From positions 26,483-90,482 of the forward strand of contig JAUXNQ010000062.1 in assembly GCA_030682715.1 (NCBI GenBank): DNA of 64,000 nucleotides, in the 5' to 3' direction. The DNA comes from Methylotenera sp. (lineage in GTDB: Bacteria; Pseudomonadota; Gammaproteobacteria; Burkholderiales; Methylophilaceae). Position 1 is the first letter of the stretch. Each line of letters opens with the position of its first letter. The notes under the pieces were generated by a model. The model was not told the DNA's origin. It saw only the letters and a program-made list of their open reading frames with translations, and searched no databases. Both the position numbers and the translations under genes were made by a program. Below, piece after piece: positions 17,691-30,421 of this stretch.

Positions 17691-20072
17691 ATGCTAAAAA
17701 GTCGTTTTTTAGCTGCCATCTCTCCTATTGTATTTGCATGCGCATTGCAAACGCACGCCAACGAAAATGTACTGCCAGAGGTTGCACAATCAGAGAGCTT
17801 ACCTGTTAATGAACAAGAGGCTGGCAGTATCGTCATCGATGGCGACAAACTAGAACTTCATCTTGATAGAAAGATGAGAGCCATCGGCAATGCATCCATC
17901 CATCAAGACGATCAAAGCGCTTATGGCGATACTATCGAATATAACGTACAAAACGATGAGTTACATGTAACAGGTAATGCCCGCATTGAAGTTGGCAATG
18001 CCATAATAACAGGGCCTGAGCTACGCATGCGTCTTTCAGAAAGCATTGGTGAAATGCGTGACGCATCGATCATCATGGAAAAGCAACCCATTACTCCCAA
18101 GCTATTAGATGACCAGACGTCAACTTCAAAAATCAGTAGCAAGAAAAATCCATACATTGTGAGTCAAAACGCAGCTAATGCATTCTTAGACGACGAGACA
18201 GGGACTAATAATTTCAGTGGAAATCAATTATCTTCAAGACCGTCCAATGTTCGTGGGAATGCGGAAGCCATTTATTTTGATGGTGAGAACAGAAAGCGCT
18301 TGGTAGACGCACGCTACACAACCTGCCCAGTTGGCACAGATGACTGGTATATCAAAGCAAGTGAAATAACGCTAAATAACTACACCAATTCTGGCAGTGC
18401 TAAAAATGCATACATTGAATTTAAAGGTGTACCCCTTTTATACACACCATGGATAGATTTTTCATTTAACAATCAACGCAAAAGTGGATTACTTGCACCT
18501 ACCATTGGCAGTACAAGTCGTAGTGGCTTTGAGGTATTAACACCGTTTTACTGGAATATCTCGCCCAATATGGATGCGACCCTTGCGGTACGTGCGCTAA
18601 GCAAGCGCGGAGTGCAGTTGCAAGGGGAGTTCAGGTACTTAGAAGAAAAATTTTCTGGTACCAACAGTGTGGAATATTTACCTAGCGACAGCCTAAGTAA
18701 TGAAACTCGCTATTTCGCCAATCTAAAACACAGGCACCAACTGGGTAACGGATGGTCTGCTGGTTATAGCCTTGAGAAAGTATCAGATAATGAATATTTT
18801 TCAGAGCTATCCACACGAATTGTCACGACAAGCCGTATTAACTTACCGCAACAGTTTAACGTTGATTATGCAGATGACACCTGGCGTTTCAACGCGATTG
18901 CCCAAAAGTTTCAAACCTTAGACGATCGATCATACCCATATGAGCGCCTGCCACAAATGACACTAGTAGGTGACAAGCAATATGGTCATATTAATTTAAA
19001 TCTATATAGCCAACTAGTTGCTTTCGACAGCAATAAAAACAGCTCTATCAGACCAACTGGTACTCGCGCCACGCTTTACCCCAGCGTTACCGTACCATTT
19101 ACACAACCTTTTGGTTACGTCACGCCTAAATTCGGCATTCATCATACGAGTTACAATCTAGACAATGTTCCAGCTAACCAGAGCTCGCAACAGCGATCAC
19201 TTCCAATATTTAGTCTAGACAGCGGATTGTTTTTTGATAGAGATTTTAAGATTGCTAACCGAGGTTATTCACAAACCATTGAACCACGCTTATTCTATGT
19301 TTACATACCTGACCGCAAACAATCGAACACACCAATCTTTGATACCAGCTTAGCTGACTTAAACTTTTCCTCACTGTTTAATGAAAATCAATTCACAGGC
19401 AATGACCGCATCAATGACGCGAATCAGTTGAGCTTTGCACTGACTACGCGCTTTATTGAAAGCAGCAGTGGCACCGAACGTTTATCAGCTTCGATTGGTC
19501 AACGCTATTACTTTTCTGACCAAGAGGTTGCGCTGGACTACAACAATCTCTCATCATTCCGCAAAAGCAACAGTTCAGACATCATTGCAGGCATTACAGG
19601 CCAATTAAAAAACAGCTGGAGAATCGACACGTTCTGGCAATACAATACTGATGACTCATCAGCAGTAAGGACAACCATGACAGGGCGATACAACCCTGAA
19701 CCTGGCAAGACGCTAAATTTAAGCTATAGCTATCGAAAAGACTTATTGGACCAATTCAACATTTCAAGCCAATGGCCACTGAGTAAAGGCTGGTATGGCA
19801 TTGGCCGAGTCAACTACTCTCTTCGTGAGAAAAGTATCATCGAAACGCTTGCTGGTTTAGAGTATGATGCAGGTTGCTGGCAAGCGCGCGGCGTGGTGCA
19901 ACGCGTTAGTACAGCAACAGCAGATGCAAACTATGCATTATTCTTCCAACTTGAACTCGGCGGACTCGCTTCCATTGGTGCAAACCCATTATCAGTGATT
20001 AAACGAAATGTTCCTGGCTATGTCAGCTCTGGCTTCATTCCTGAAAACCCTCAACAATCATATTACGAGTAA
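17691..20072 (+). CDS. lptD: LPS assembly outer-membrane protein LptD
   Basis: Outer-membrane beta-barrel that inserts LPS into the outer leaflet together with LptE. The 793 residues start with a signal peptide (cut near THAN, about residue 24), then an OstA/LptA-like periplasmic domain (about 45-170) with DKLELHLDRKMRAIGNASI, and the barrel (about 220 to the end) with the typical VRGNAEAIYFDGENRKRLVDARYTTC region split by strand motifs and PWIDFSFNNQRKSGLL. Cysteines are seen near TTCPVG and late at GCWQARG, matching the inter-domain disulfide pattern, with fewer Cys than E. coli LptD. surA begins two bases after the stop. Confidence 0.95.
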   Translation: MLKSRFLAAISPIVFACALQTHANENVLPEVAQSESLPVNEQEAGSIVIDGDKLELHLDRKMRAIGNASIHQDDQSAYGDTIEYNVQNDELHVTGNARIEVGNAIITGPELRMRLSESIGEMRDASIIMEKQPITPKLLDDQTSTSKISSKKNPYIVSQNAANAFLDDETGTNNFSGNQLSSRPSNVRGNAEAIYFDGENRKRLVDARYTTCPVGTDDWYIKASEITLNNYTNSGSAKNAYIEFKGVPLLYTPWIDFSFNNQRKSGLLAPTIGSTSRSGFEVLTPFYWNISPNMDATLAVRALSKRGVQLQGEFRYLEEKFSGTNSVEYLPSDSLSNETRYFANLKHRHQLGNGWSAGYSLEKVSDNEYFSELSTRIVTTSRINLPQQFNVDYADDTWRFNAIAQKFQTLDDRSYPYERLPQMTLVGDKQYGHINLNLYSQLVAFDSNKNSSIRPTGTRATLYPSVTVPFTQPFGYVTPKFGIHHTSYNLDNVPANQSSQQRSLPIFSLDSGLFFDRDFKIANRGYSQTIEPRLFYVYIPDRKQSNTPIFDTSLADLNFSSLFNENQFTGNDRINDANQLSFALTTRFIESSSGTERLSASIGQRYYFSDQEVALDYNNLSSFRKSNSSDIIAGITGQLKNSWRIDTFWQYNTDDSSAVRTTMTGRYNPEPGKTLNLSYSYRKDLLDQFNISSQWPLSKGWYGIGRVNYSLREKSIIETLAGLEYDAGCWQARGVVQRVSTATADANYALFFQLELGGLASIGANPLSVIKRNVPGYVSSGFIPENPQQSYYE

Positions 20073-20074
20073 CT

Positions 20075-21376
20075 ATGTTGCGTAACTTTATTAAAATTTC
20101 ATTCTTCATTGCATTTAGTTTTAACCAATACAGTGCCTTAGCTGCTGATGTGGTCAAAATGGACCGCATTGTTGCAGTTGTCGACCAAACTGTCATTACT
20201 GAACAAGAGCTAGAAAGCCGCATTACCTCGCTAAGCGCTCAATTGAGCAAACAAGGTACTGAGCTCCCAGAAGAGAGTATTCTGCGTAAGCAAATTCTTG
20301 AGCGTCTGATTTCCGATGCACTCCAACTGCAATATGCCGCACAAACAGGTATTAAAGTGGATGACACTCAGCTCGATAAAACCATTGAGCGTATCGCCGA
20401 ACAGAACAAAATGACGATTCGTGAGTTTCACGATGCACTTAATCAGGATGGCATTAGCATCCGTAAGTTTAGAGCAGACATCCGCAACGAAATCATCATC
20501 GCCAGATTGCGTGAACGTGAAGTAGAAAGCCGGGTCAATGTTAGCGAATCAGAAATCGACAACTACTTAACGACGCAAGCTTCAAGCAATCAAAATCAAG
20601 ATGAATATGAAATCTCTCATATTCTTATTCGCGTGCCTGAAGATGCAGCCCCAGAAGATGTACAAAAGGCAAAAACAAAAGTAGACGAAGCATCAGCGGC
20701 CCTAGAAGCTGGCACCAGCTTTGCAAAAGTATCTGCTAGCCTCTCTGATGCGCCAAATGCATTAGAAGGCGGCAGTATCGGCTGGAAATCAGGTTCGCAA
20801 GTACCAACCTTATTTTTAGATGCCTTAAAAACCATGCAAAAAGGCGACGTTTCAGCAGCATTACGTAGTCCTAATGGATTTCATATTCTGAAAGTGAACG
20901 ACAAGCGCGGCGGCAGCTCCCCTCTCATCATTGAACAAACACATGCGCGTCATATCCTGATCAAGCTTTCTGAAATCATGTCTGAAAAAGACGCAAAACA
21001 GAAAATGGATGGCATTAAAGAGCGCCTTGATAATGGTGAAAAATTTGAAGTACTGGCTCGCCAATTTTCAGAAGATGGCACAGCATCGAATGGTGGCGAC
21101 TTAGGCTGGGTCAATCCGGGCGATACCGTACCTCAGTTTGAGAAAGCAATGAATACACTTAAACCAGATGAAATCAGCGAACCTGTACTCAGCCCCTTTG
21201 GCTGGCATGTGATTCAGGTGCTAGAACGTCGTAAACAAGACATGAGTAAAGAGGCTGCGCGTTTAAAAGCACGTCAAGAAATTCGTACAAGAAAAGCGGA
21301 TGAAGCTTATCAAGATTGGGTACGTGAACTTCGAGATCGCGCATTCGTAGAACTCAGACTTGAAGATAAGTTTTAA
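20075..21376 (+). CDS. surA: Periplasmic chaperone/peptidyl-prolyl isomerase SurA
   Basis: Chaperone that escorts outer-membrane proteins, LptD included, to the BAM complex. At 433 residues it has a signal peptide (cut after SALAA, about residue 23), a SurA N-domain with VVDQTVITEQELESRI, and two parvulin domains: the first from EYEISHILIRVPEDA, the second from THARHILIKLSEI with FSEDGTASNGGDLGWV. It is translationally linked to lptD (two-base gap) and followed by pdxA after 55 bp. Confidence 0.96.
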   Translation: MLRNFIKISFFIAFSFNQYSALAADVVKMDRIVAVVDQTVITEQELESRITSLSAQLSKQGTELPEESILRKQILERLISDALQLQYAAQTGIKVDDTQLDKTIERIAEQNKMTIREFHDALNQDGISIRKFRADIRNEIIIARLREREVESRVNVSESEIDNYLTTQASSNQNQDEYEISHILIRVPEDAAPEDVQKAKTKVDEASAALEAGTSFAKVSASLSDAPNALEGGSIGWKSGSQVPTLFLDALKTMQKGDVSAALRSPNGFHILKVNDKRGGSSPLIIEQTHARHILIKLSEIMSEKDAKQKMDGIKERLDNGEKFEVLARQFSEDGTASNGGDLGWVNPGDTVPQFEKAMNTLKPDEISEPVLSPFGWHVIQVLERRKQDMSKEAARLKARQEIRTRKADEAYQDWVRELRDRAFVELRLEDKF

Positions 21377-21431
21377 TAGTACTAAATTTAACAGCACTCA
21401 TTTAACAGCACTAAACCAACACTAGACCAAA

Positions 21432-22448
21432 GTGACCAAACCATTAGCACGTATTGTTGTAACTGCAGGCGAGCCTGCTGGCATCGGCCCTGACCTGTGT
21501 GTCATGTTGGCGCATCAACCGCTTGATGCACACTTAGTGGTGGTCGCTAACACAGAAATGCTACAGGCACGCGCTAAATCGCTTAATCTCACCCTTAATA
21601 CTGTGGCATATGATGCAAACATCAATCAAGTACACGCAGGAAACGGATCCCTTACCGTTTTAGATCAGGCAATCAATGCCCCTGTCATCGCAGCCCAATT
21701 AAATACTATCAACAGTGATTACGTACTAGAAACCTTAAAAAAAGCGGCTTTAGGCTGCATCAAAGGTGAGTTTGATGCCATGGTCACTGCACCTGTTCAT
21801 AAAGGCATTATTAACGATGCTGGTATCGCTTTCAGCGGTCATACTGAATTCTTGGCAGAGTTAACCAATACCGCACAAGTAGTAATGATGTTAGTCGCAG
21901 GCAACCAATCAGACAGCATGCGCGTTGCGCTTGCCACCACGCATCTGGCGTTAAAAGATGTACCGCAGGCCATTACAAAAAAGAGCCTAGAATCGACTAT
22001 TCGTATTTTGCATCATGATTTGGTCAATAAATTTGGTATTCAGAAGCCACGTATTTTAGTGGCGGGGCTGAACCCTCACGCAGGAGAAGATGGCTATCTA
22101 GGCCGTGAAGAAATAGATGTGATTAATCCTGTATTAGTCAATCTGCGCGAAGAAGGTATGAACCTGATTGGCGCATTACCCGCTGACACCTTATTTGCAA
22201 AACACCATTTAAGAAATGCAGATGCCGTATTAGCGATGTATCATGACCAAGGGCTACCAGTGCTAAAACATGCAAGCTTTGGTGAAGGTGTTAACGTTAC
22301 ATTAGGCTTACCGATTATTCGCACTTCAGTTGACCATGGCACGGCATTAGCGCTTGCTGGCACAGGCAATATTGAAATTGGCAGCTTACTAGCAGCAATC
22401 GAATTAGCGATTCAGCTCACTCACAACAAACCATCAATCGGTTTGTAA
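21432..22448 (+). CDS. pdxA: 4-hydroxythreonine-4-phosphate dehydrogenase PdxA
   Basis: NAD-dependent enzyme of pyridoxal phosphate synthesis. The 338 residues show VTAGEPAGIGPDL at the N-terminus, the metal-binding His of FSGHTEFLAEL, GLNPHAGEDGYLGREE and MYHDQGLPVLKH, with TSVDHGTALALAG near the end. Translation begins at GTG 21432. It is part of the conserved surA-pdxA-rsmA order. Confidence 0.96.
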   Translation: MTKPLARIVVTAGEPAGIGPDLCVMLAHQPLDAHLVVVANTEMLQARAKSLNLTLNTVAYDANINQVHAGNGSLTVLDQAINAPVIAAQLNTINSDYVLETLKKAALGCIKGEFDAMVTAPVHKGIINDAGIAFSGHTEFLAELTNTAQVVMMLVAGNQSDSMRVALATTHLALKDVPQAITKKSLESTIRILHHDLVNKFGIQKPRILVAGLNPHAGEDGYLGREEIDVINPVLVNLREEGMNLIGALPADTLFAKHHLRNADAVLAMYHDQGLPVLKHASFGEGVNVTLGLPIIRTSVDHGTALALAGTGNIEIGSLLAAIELAIQLTHNKPSIGL

Positions 22449-22496
22449 ATTTCACATGCACTTATTACTAAAAACCGCCTATCATCGACTAACGCT

Positions 22497-23270
22497 ATGA
22501 AACACATTGCAAAAAAGCGCTTCGGCCAAAACTTCCTGACTGACCAAGGCGTCATTTCTAGTCTAGTTGAAGCCATTTCACCAAAACAAAATGACCTCAT
22601 GGTGGAGATTGGCCCAGGGTTAGGCGCATTAACCAAACCGTTGATGCAAAAACTGGATATGTTGCATGTGGTAGAAGTTGATCGTGACATCATTGCTTGG
22701 ATGGAAAAAGCATATGTTCACAACAAAATCACCATCCATAACTCAGATGCACTCAAGTTTGATTTTTCTAGCCTAGGTAACGCAATTAGAGTGGTGGGCA
22801 ATCTGCCTTATAACATTTCCACCCCTATCTTGTTTCACCTACTCGACAACGTAGCTGTAATCATTGATATGCACTTTATGCTACAAAAAGAAGTCGTAGA
22901 GCGAATGGTTGCAGCACCTTCTACCGCCGCTTATGGAAGACTCAGCGTCATGTTGCAATATCGCCTGCAAATGGAATATCTGTTCACAGTGCCACCCGAG
23001 GCCTTTGACCCTGCACCTAAGGTCGAGTCAGCATTTGTACGCTGTGTACCTCATATATATTTACCATATACAGCAAAAGATGAAACTTTATTTGCACAAA
23101 TAGTCACCGCTGCATTTGGTCAACGCAGAAAAACGCTACGCAACACACTCAAAGGCTTATTAGATGACGATGGATTTAAGGCGGTAGGTATTGACTCACA
23201 ACTTCGCGCTGAAAACCTAAGCGTTGCTGCATTCGTCAACATTAGTAACTACCTAAGCCAGAGAAGTTAA
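22497..23270 (+). CDS. rsmA: 16S rRNA dimethyltransferase RsmA (KsgA)
   Basis: Adds four methyl groups to two adjacent adenosines in helix 45 of 16S rRNA. The 257 residues show KKRFGQNFLTD, SAM motif I VEIGPGLGALT, the catalytic NLPYNISTPILF, and AFGQRRKTLRNTLKGL near the C-terminus. It lies 48 bp after pdxA. Immediately downstream is a palindromic element rather than apaG. Confidence 0.96.
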   Translation: MKHIAKKRFGQNFLTDQGVISSLVEAISPKQNDLMVEIGPGLGALTKPLMQKLDMLHVVEVDRDIIAWMEKAYVHNKITIHNSDALKFDFSSLGNAIRVVGNLPYNISTPILFHLLDNVAVIIDMHFMLQKEVVERMVAAPSTAAYGRLSVMLQYRLQMEYLFTVPPEAFDPAPKVESAFVRCVPHIYLPYTAKDETLFAQIVTAAFGQRRKTLRNTLKGLLDDDGFKAVGIDSQLRAENLSVAAFVNISNYLSQRS

Positions 23271-23330
23271 GTGTTAAATCATCAATATCAACAAGAAATT
23301 GGGCCGATTAATCACCTTGGTATCAATAAC

Positions 23331-23548
23331 TTTAATTAAGGAAACGCGGAATAAGTCGCCGAGCGAGATAAAGTGCACCAGCAAGGGGCGCGTGTCCGTT
23401 AAGACGGCTGCTGAAGCAGTTCGGCTTAACGCCAAAGGCGCACGGAGCGCAGAAGCCGAGATAGTATGCAGTATACAGCGAGGTTTTGAGTACCGCGCAA
23501 CGCAGCGATTTGCTTGCGCAGGCACTTATTCCGCATTTCCTTAACTAG
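23331..23548. mobile_element. MITE-like palindromic element between rsmA and adk
   Basis: About 218 bp bounded by imperfect terminal inverted repeats of about 28 bp: TTAAGGAAACGCGGAATAAG at the left and the reverse complement of TTAAGGAAATGCGGAATAAG at the right. Inside is a second, nested stem, CGTTAAG and CTTAACG near 23397-23431, with CTGC/GCAG at its tip, and GC-rich stretches unlike the flanks. Open frames inside read across the palindrome and resemble nothing known. It could be a non-autonomous element or a structured RNA; no transposase is in it. Confidence 0.65.
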
Positions 23549-23554
23549 TTTTAA

Positions 23555-24292
<738 letters not shown>

Positions 24293-24362
24293 AAGTTAAC
24301 TTAAACAATCGTAATAAATGATTTTAAAACAGATTAGTAAATTAGCTATAGGAGAGGTCTTT

Positions 24363-24683
24363 ATGCTCAAAAAAACATTTGATGATGAAATGCTCGAACG
24401 TATTATTGAGGCCTCTCTTATTTACATGTGTGCATGCCCAGCACAAGTCGCAAAAGAACTGTTAGACATGCGGCAACTTTATACCTATCAACAAAACTGC
24501 TTGAGTAATAACCCATTAAACACTAAAGTACATGAGCTAATTGCCGAGACGGTAAGTGTCAATCATGAGCGCATGGAGGTCACTTTAGATTCAATTCTCA
24601 CACTCGAGAACTGGGATCGTGAAACCTTGGAGATGCCAGAAGGTTTAAGGAAGTTGAGAGATAAATTAATCGAAGAGTCGTAA
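24363..24683 (+). CDS. Small conserved-looking protein of unknown function
   Basis: A 106-residue, acidic, probably all-helical cytoplasmic protein with no signal peptide or membrane segment. The ATG at 24363 is supported by GGAGAGG eight bases upstream; an in-frame ATG at 24318 would add 15 residues. Recognisable blocks are MLERIIEASLIYMCACPAQV and LYTYQQNCLSNNP, with three Cys and a charged C-terminus (PEGLRKLRDKLIEES). I do not recognise a named family; similar proteins probably occur in related betaproteobacteria, but this was not searched. It follows adk by 70 bp in the same direction. Confidence 0.75.
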   Translation: MLKKTFDDEMLERIIEASLIYMCACPAQVAKELLDMRQLYTYQQNCLSNNPLNTKVHELIAETVSVNHERMEVTLDSILTLENWDRETLEMPEGLRKLRDKLIEES

Positions 24684-24792
24684 CATTAGCACTAGAAAGC
24701 TAGCGTTAAAACAGCTATTACAATTCACAAGCTTTTGCACCATACATTATGCTTATGCATTCTGAATAGTTGAGTCTAACTATCATGTCCCT

Positions 24793-24810
24793 CTGAGCAA
24801 ATAAGCTCAG
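24793..24810. repeat. Small hairpin after the unknown gene
   Basis: CTGAGC and GCTCAG pair around a six-base loop with no following T-run. It is a weak terminator candidate in the 268-bp gap before leuS. Confidence 0.3.
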
Positions 24811-24909
24811 TCATGCTAAAAAATAACGACAAATAGCCAATCACACCTCATCTAACACCAGCCTATTTGATGAGCACTTTGACACTTCGCTAATTCATAC
24901 CCTACAAGG

Positions 24910-24915
24910 TATAAT
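24910..24915 (+). promoter_or_regulatory. Probable -10 element of leuS promoter
   Basis: A perfect TATAAT lies 37 bp before the leuS ATG. A TTGACA at 24879-24884 is 25 bases upstream, too far for a normal pair, and no good -35 is seen at 17 bases. Confidence 0.4.
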
Positions 24916-24942
24916 TCAAGAATCTAAAAAATTAACTCTTAA

Positions 24943-27393
<2,451 letters not shown>

Positions 27394-27396
27394 ACC

Positions 27397-27918
27397 ATGC
27401 AATACCTGAACTTAACATTTACACGTCATTTAAGTTGGGTCGTTTTAGCCACCATGCTGATTTCAGCGTGTGGCTTTCAATTGCGTGGCACAGCGCCTTT
27501 ATCATTTACAAAACTGCACGTTCAAGGAGCAGAACTCAGTATTAAAAGAGATCTAAAGCGAGCCATTGAAACCAATGGCGTTAAGGTCGTTGAACAAGCG
27601 GAAGATGCAGAAATGTTGCTTGATTTACTCAATGAAGCAAGTGAAAAACGCATTCTTTCTTTAAGTGGTGGTGGCTTGGTGAGAGAGTTTGAAGTTTACT
27701 ATACAGTTAATTTCAGAACGCGTTATGCAAGCAATCCATTATGGGGAACAGCGCAAACCATTCAAATTCGTCGCGACTTCTCATATAACGATGACTCACT
27801 ATTAGGTAAATTAGAAGAAGAGACCAGATTAAATACCGACATGCGAAAAGAAGCGATCAGTGCAATATTGCGTCATCTTTCTGCTAAAACACCTTATGTA
27901 CAAGAAGCAACTCAATAA
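27397..27918 (+). CDS. lptE: LPS assembly lipoprotein LptE
   Basis: Outer-membrane lipoprotein that plugs the LptD barrel. The 173 residues have a lipoprotein signal with lipobox ISAC (Cys about 25) followed by GFQLRGTAPLSF, the family signature, and an alpha/beta domain with FSYNDDSLLGKLEEE. It is coupled to leuS (3 bp) and holA (9 bp), a widely conserved trio. Its partner lptD is about 8 kb upstream. Confidence 0.93.
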   Translation: MQYLNLTFTRHLSWVVLATMLISACGFQLRGTAPLSFTKLHVQGAELSIKRDLKRAIETNGVKVVEQAEDAEMLLDLLNEASEKRILSLSGGGLVREFEVYYTVNFRTRYASNPLWGTAQTIQIRRDFSYNDDSLLGKLEEETRLNTDMRKEAISAILRHLSAKTPYVQEATQ

Positions 27919-27927
27919 AGCAAGCTA

Positions 27928-28941
27928 ATGCGTTTAACCCAAGCCCAACTGGAGCCTCATTTAAAACAAGGCTTACAGCCAATCTATGTATTGGTAGGTG
28001 ATGAGCCTTTAGCGCAACGCGAGTGTCTGGACGCAATTCGTGTTGCAGCCACAGACCAAGGCTTTGATGAGCGCACTAGCTTAATCGTTGAGCGTAGTTT
28101 TAGCTGGCAACAAGTCCAAAACTTTGGTCAGTCGATTTCATTATTCTCCAGCCGCCGATTATTAGAGTTAAATATCCCCAATGGAAAACCTGGCGTAGAA
28201 GGTGCCAAAGCATTACAAGCATTAGCTGTTAAAGTATTACCAGATACCACGGTGATCATCATTTTGCCAACGCTTGAGCGGGATGCAAAAAATAGTACAT
28301 GGTTTTCAGCGTTAGAATCTCATGCGCAAGTCATTACCCTCAATGAAGTAGAGGCTGCAAACCTACCAAAATGGATTGCTAACCGCCTCGCACAACAAGG
28401 TCAGCATACCAGTATTCAAACATTAGAGTTTCTTGCTCATCAAGTTGAAGGCAATCTGCTTGCAGCAAACCAAGAAGTACAAAAACTAAGCCTGCTCTAC
28501 CCACAAGGTGAACTATCAGATGAGATCGTACGCGAAGCCGTCCTTAACGTATCACGTTACGATGCGTTCCAACTCGGTGAGGCCGTACTTGCTGGCGATG
28601 CAGAGCGCACTGTAAGAATTCTGCAAGGCCTGCAAGATGAAGGTGAAACTGCCGTTGCAGTGATGAATCCGCTCATGTGGGTATTACGCCCATTAGTACG
28701 CATTAAGCAAGCGGAAATGCGTGGCGCTAACCTCACTACCGCGATGACCAATGCGCGCATTTATGGTGATAAACAGGCATTAGTAAAGCGTGCATTATCA
28801 CGTTTAAGCTTGCGTCAGTTGGATGCAGCACTGCAAAAGTTAGCTGATATTGATAAAATGGCTAAAGGCGTGATGTCTGGAGATGCTTGGCTGGAAATAT
28901 CTAGGTTATGTTTCGGCTTGGCGAAAGTACGTAGCCGCTAA
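27928..28941 (+). CDS. holA: DNA polymerase III delta subunit HolA
   Basis: Clamp-loader subunit that opens the beta clamp. The 337 residues show QPIYVLVGDEPLAQRECLD (N-terminal AAA-like domain), LLELNIPNGKPG, FLAHQVEGNLLAANQEVQKL and the C-terminal helical collar. Nine bases after lptE. Confidence 0.93.
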   Translation: MRLTQAQLEPHLKQGLQPIYVLVGDEPLAQRECLDAIRVAATDQGFDERTSLIVERSFSWQQVQNFGQSISLFSSRRLLELNIPNGKPGVEGAKALQALAVKVLPDTTVIIILPTLERDAKNSTWFSALESHAQVITLNEVEAANLPKWIANRLAQQGQHTSIQTLEFLAHQVEGNLLAANQEVQKLSLLYPQGELSDEIVREAVLNVSRYDAFQLGEAVLAGDAERTVRILQGLQDEGETAVAVMNPLMWVLRPLVRIKQAEMRGANLTTAMTNARIYGDKQALVKRALSRLSLRQLDAALQKLADIDKMAKGVMSGDAWLEISRLCFGLAKVRSR

Positions 28942-29058
28942 CTCAGCAATAGTGAGACCTTTACTTCACTCAGTGCCTATCCGTTACACATGCGTGTGCC
29001 ACAAAAATGTTTTTTGTCAGGTGCAGTAAATAGGTGCAATAAAAAAGTATAATTAATC

Positions 29059-30315
29059 ATGAACATACAACAATACATGCAAAATATTGGCATAGAAGCA
29101 CGTAAAGCTTCTCGCTTAATGGCAAGCGCCGAAACCAATCAAAAAAATATCGCACTTAAAGCAATCGCAACCGCAATTCTGCGTGAGAAAGCTACACTGC
29201 TGGCCGCGAATCAGCTCGATTTAGATGCTGCTAAAGCCAGTGGCTTAGATGCAGCAATGTTAGACAGGCTGACCATCACTGAGAAATCCATACAAGGAAT
29301 GGCCGAAGGCTTAACGCAGATTGCAAGCCTTGCCGACCCGATTGGGGAAATGAGCAATTTTAAATATCGCCCAAGTGGTATTCAAATTGGTCAAATGCGC
29401 GTTCCATTAGGTGTTATCGGCATTATTTATGAGGCACGCCCTAATGTAACTGTAGATGCGGCTGGCCTATGTATCAAATCAGGCAATGCAGCTATTCTCC
29501 GCGGCGGCAGTGAAGCTATTCATTGCAATCAAGCACTGGCAAAACTAGTGCATGAAGGCCTTGCCGCAGCAGGTTTACCAATCACGGCAGTACAGGTAGT
29601 AGAAACCACTGACCGTGCAGCGGTAGGTGAGTTAATCACCATGAAACAATATGTAGATGTGATTGTGCCACGTGGCGGTAAAGGCTTGATTGAGCGCATT
29701 TCCAATGAGGCACGTATCCCAGTGATTAAACATTTAGATGGCAACTGTCATGTGTATGTTGATGATGATGCAGACTTTGATAAAGCTTTGCGTATTCTTG
29801 AAAACAGCAAAACGCAGCGTCTAGGCACCTGTAACACTACAGAATCATTATTGATTGCCCGTTCAGTTGCAAAAGAAATGTTGCCAAAACTAGCAGCGAT
29901 GCTGACATCGCATGGGATTGAAATTCGAGGCTGTGCTGAAACCTGTGCACTGGTGAGCCAAGCAAAACCTGCCACAGAACAAGACTACTATACAGAATAT
30001 TTGGCAGCAATTATCTCGTGCAAGGTAGTAGATGGCTTAGATGAGGCTATTGCCCATATTAATCAGCACTCCTCACAACATACCGAAGCTATCGTCACTG
30101 AAAACTACACTAAAGCACGCAGATTTTTACGTGAAGTTGATTCAAGTAGCGTGATGGTAAATGCATCTACCCGCTTTGCAGATGGCTTTGAATATGGATT
30201 AGGCGCTGAAATTGGCATTTCAACGGATAAGCTACACGCGCGTGGCCCAGTTGGTTTGGAAGGACTCACTTCACTTAAATACATTGTGTTAGGTGATGGG
30301 CACGTCCGCGCTTAG
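29059..30315 (+). CDS. proA: Gamma-glutamyl phosphate reductase ProA
   Basis: Second enzyme of proline synthesis, making glutamate-5-semialdehyde with NADPH. The 418 residues show [25 protein letters not shown] and the catalytic-Cys region [12 protein letters not shown] (about 256-267), with [20 protein letters not shown] near the end. It stands in the leuS-holA-nadD series but 117 bp after holA, so may have its own promoter; proB is not in the window. Confidence 0.96.
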   Translation: MNIQQYMQNIGIEARKASRLMASAETNQKNIALKAIATAILREKATLLAANQLDLDAAKASGLDAAMLDRLTITEKSIQGMAEGLTQIASLADPIGEMSNFKYRPSGIQIGQMRVPLGVIGIIYEARPNVTVDAAGLCIKSGNAAILRGGSEAIHCNQALAKLVHEGLAAAGLPITAVQVVETTDRAAVGELITMKQYVDVIVPRGGKGLIERISNEARIPVIKHLDGNCHVYVDDDADFDKALRILENSKTQRLGTCNTTESLLIARSVAKEMLPKLAAMLTSHGIEIRGCAETCALVSQAKPATEQDYYTEYLAAIISCKVVDGLDEAIAHINQHSSQHTEAIVTENYTKARRFLREVDSSSVMVNASTRFADGFEYGLGAEIGISTDKLHARGPVGLEGLTSLKYIVLGDGHVRA

Positions 30316-30330
30316 TGCTCAAGAAATCAT

Positions 30331-30358
30331 AGGGTGGGTTGCCACGGCGAGCCACCCT
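30331..30358. repeat. GC-rich hairpin between proA and nadD
   Basis: AGGGTGG and CCACCCT form a seven-base stem around a GC-rich loop. No T-run follows, so it may be a dispersed repeat or a weak terminator. Confidence 0.35.
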
Positions 30359-30421
30359 GATTTCACCTTGCATTTCACTTAATTATCTCACTTATGATTT
30401 AAAACCATCGATTTAATTCAA

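Noticed and set aside
24879..24915. TTGACA and TATAAT as a leuS promoter pair
   Set aside because: The two hexamers are 25 bases apart, too far for a normal sigma-70 promoter; only the -10 is kept as a weak feature.
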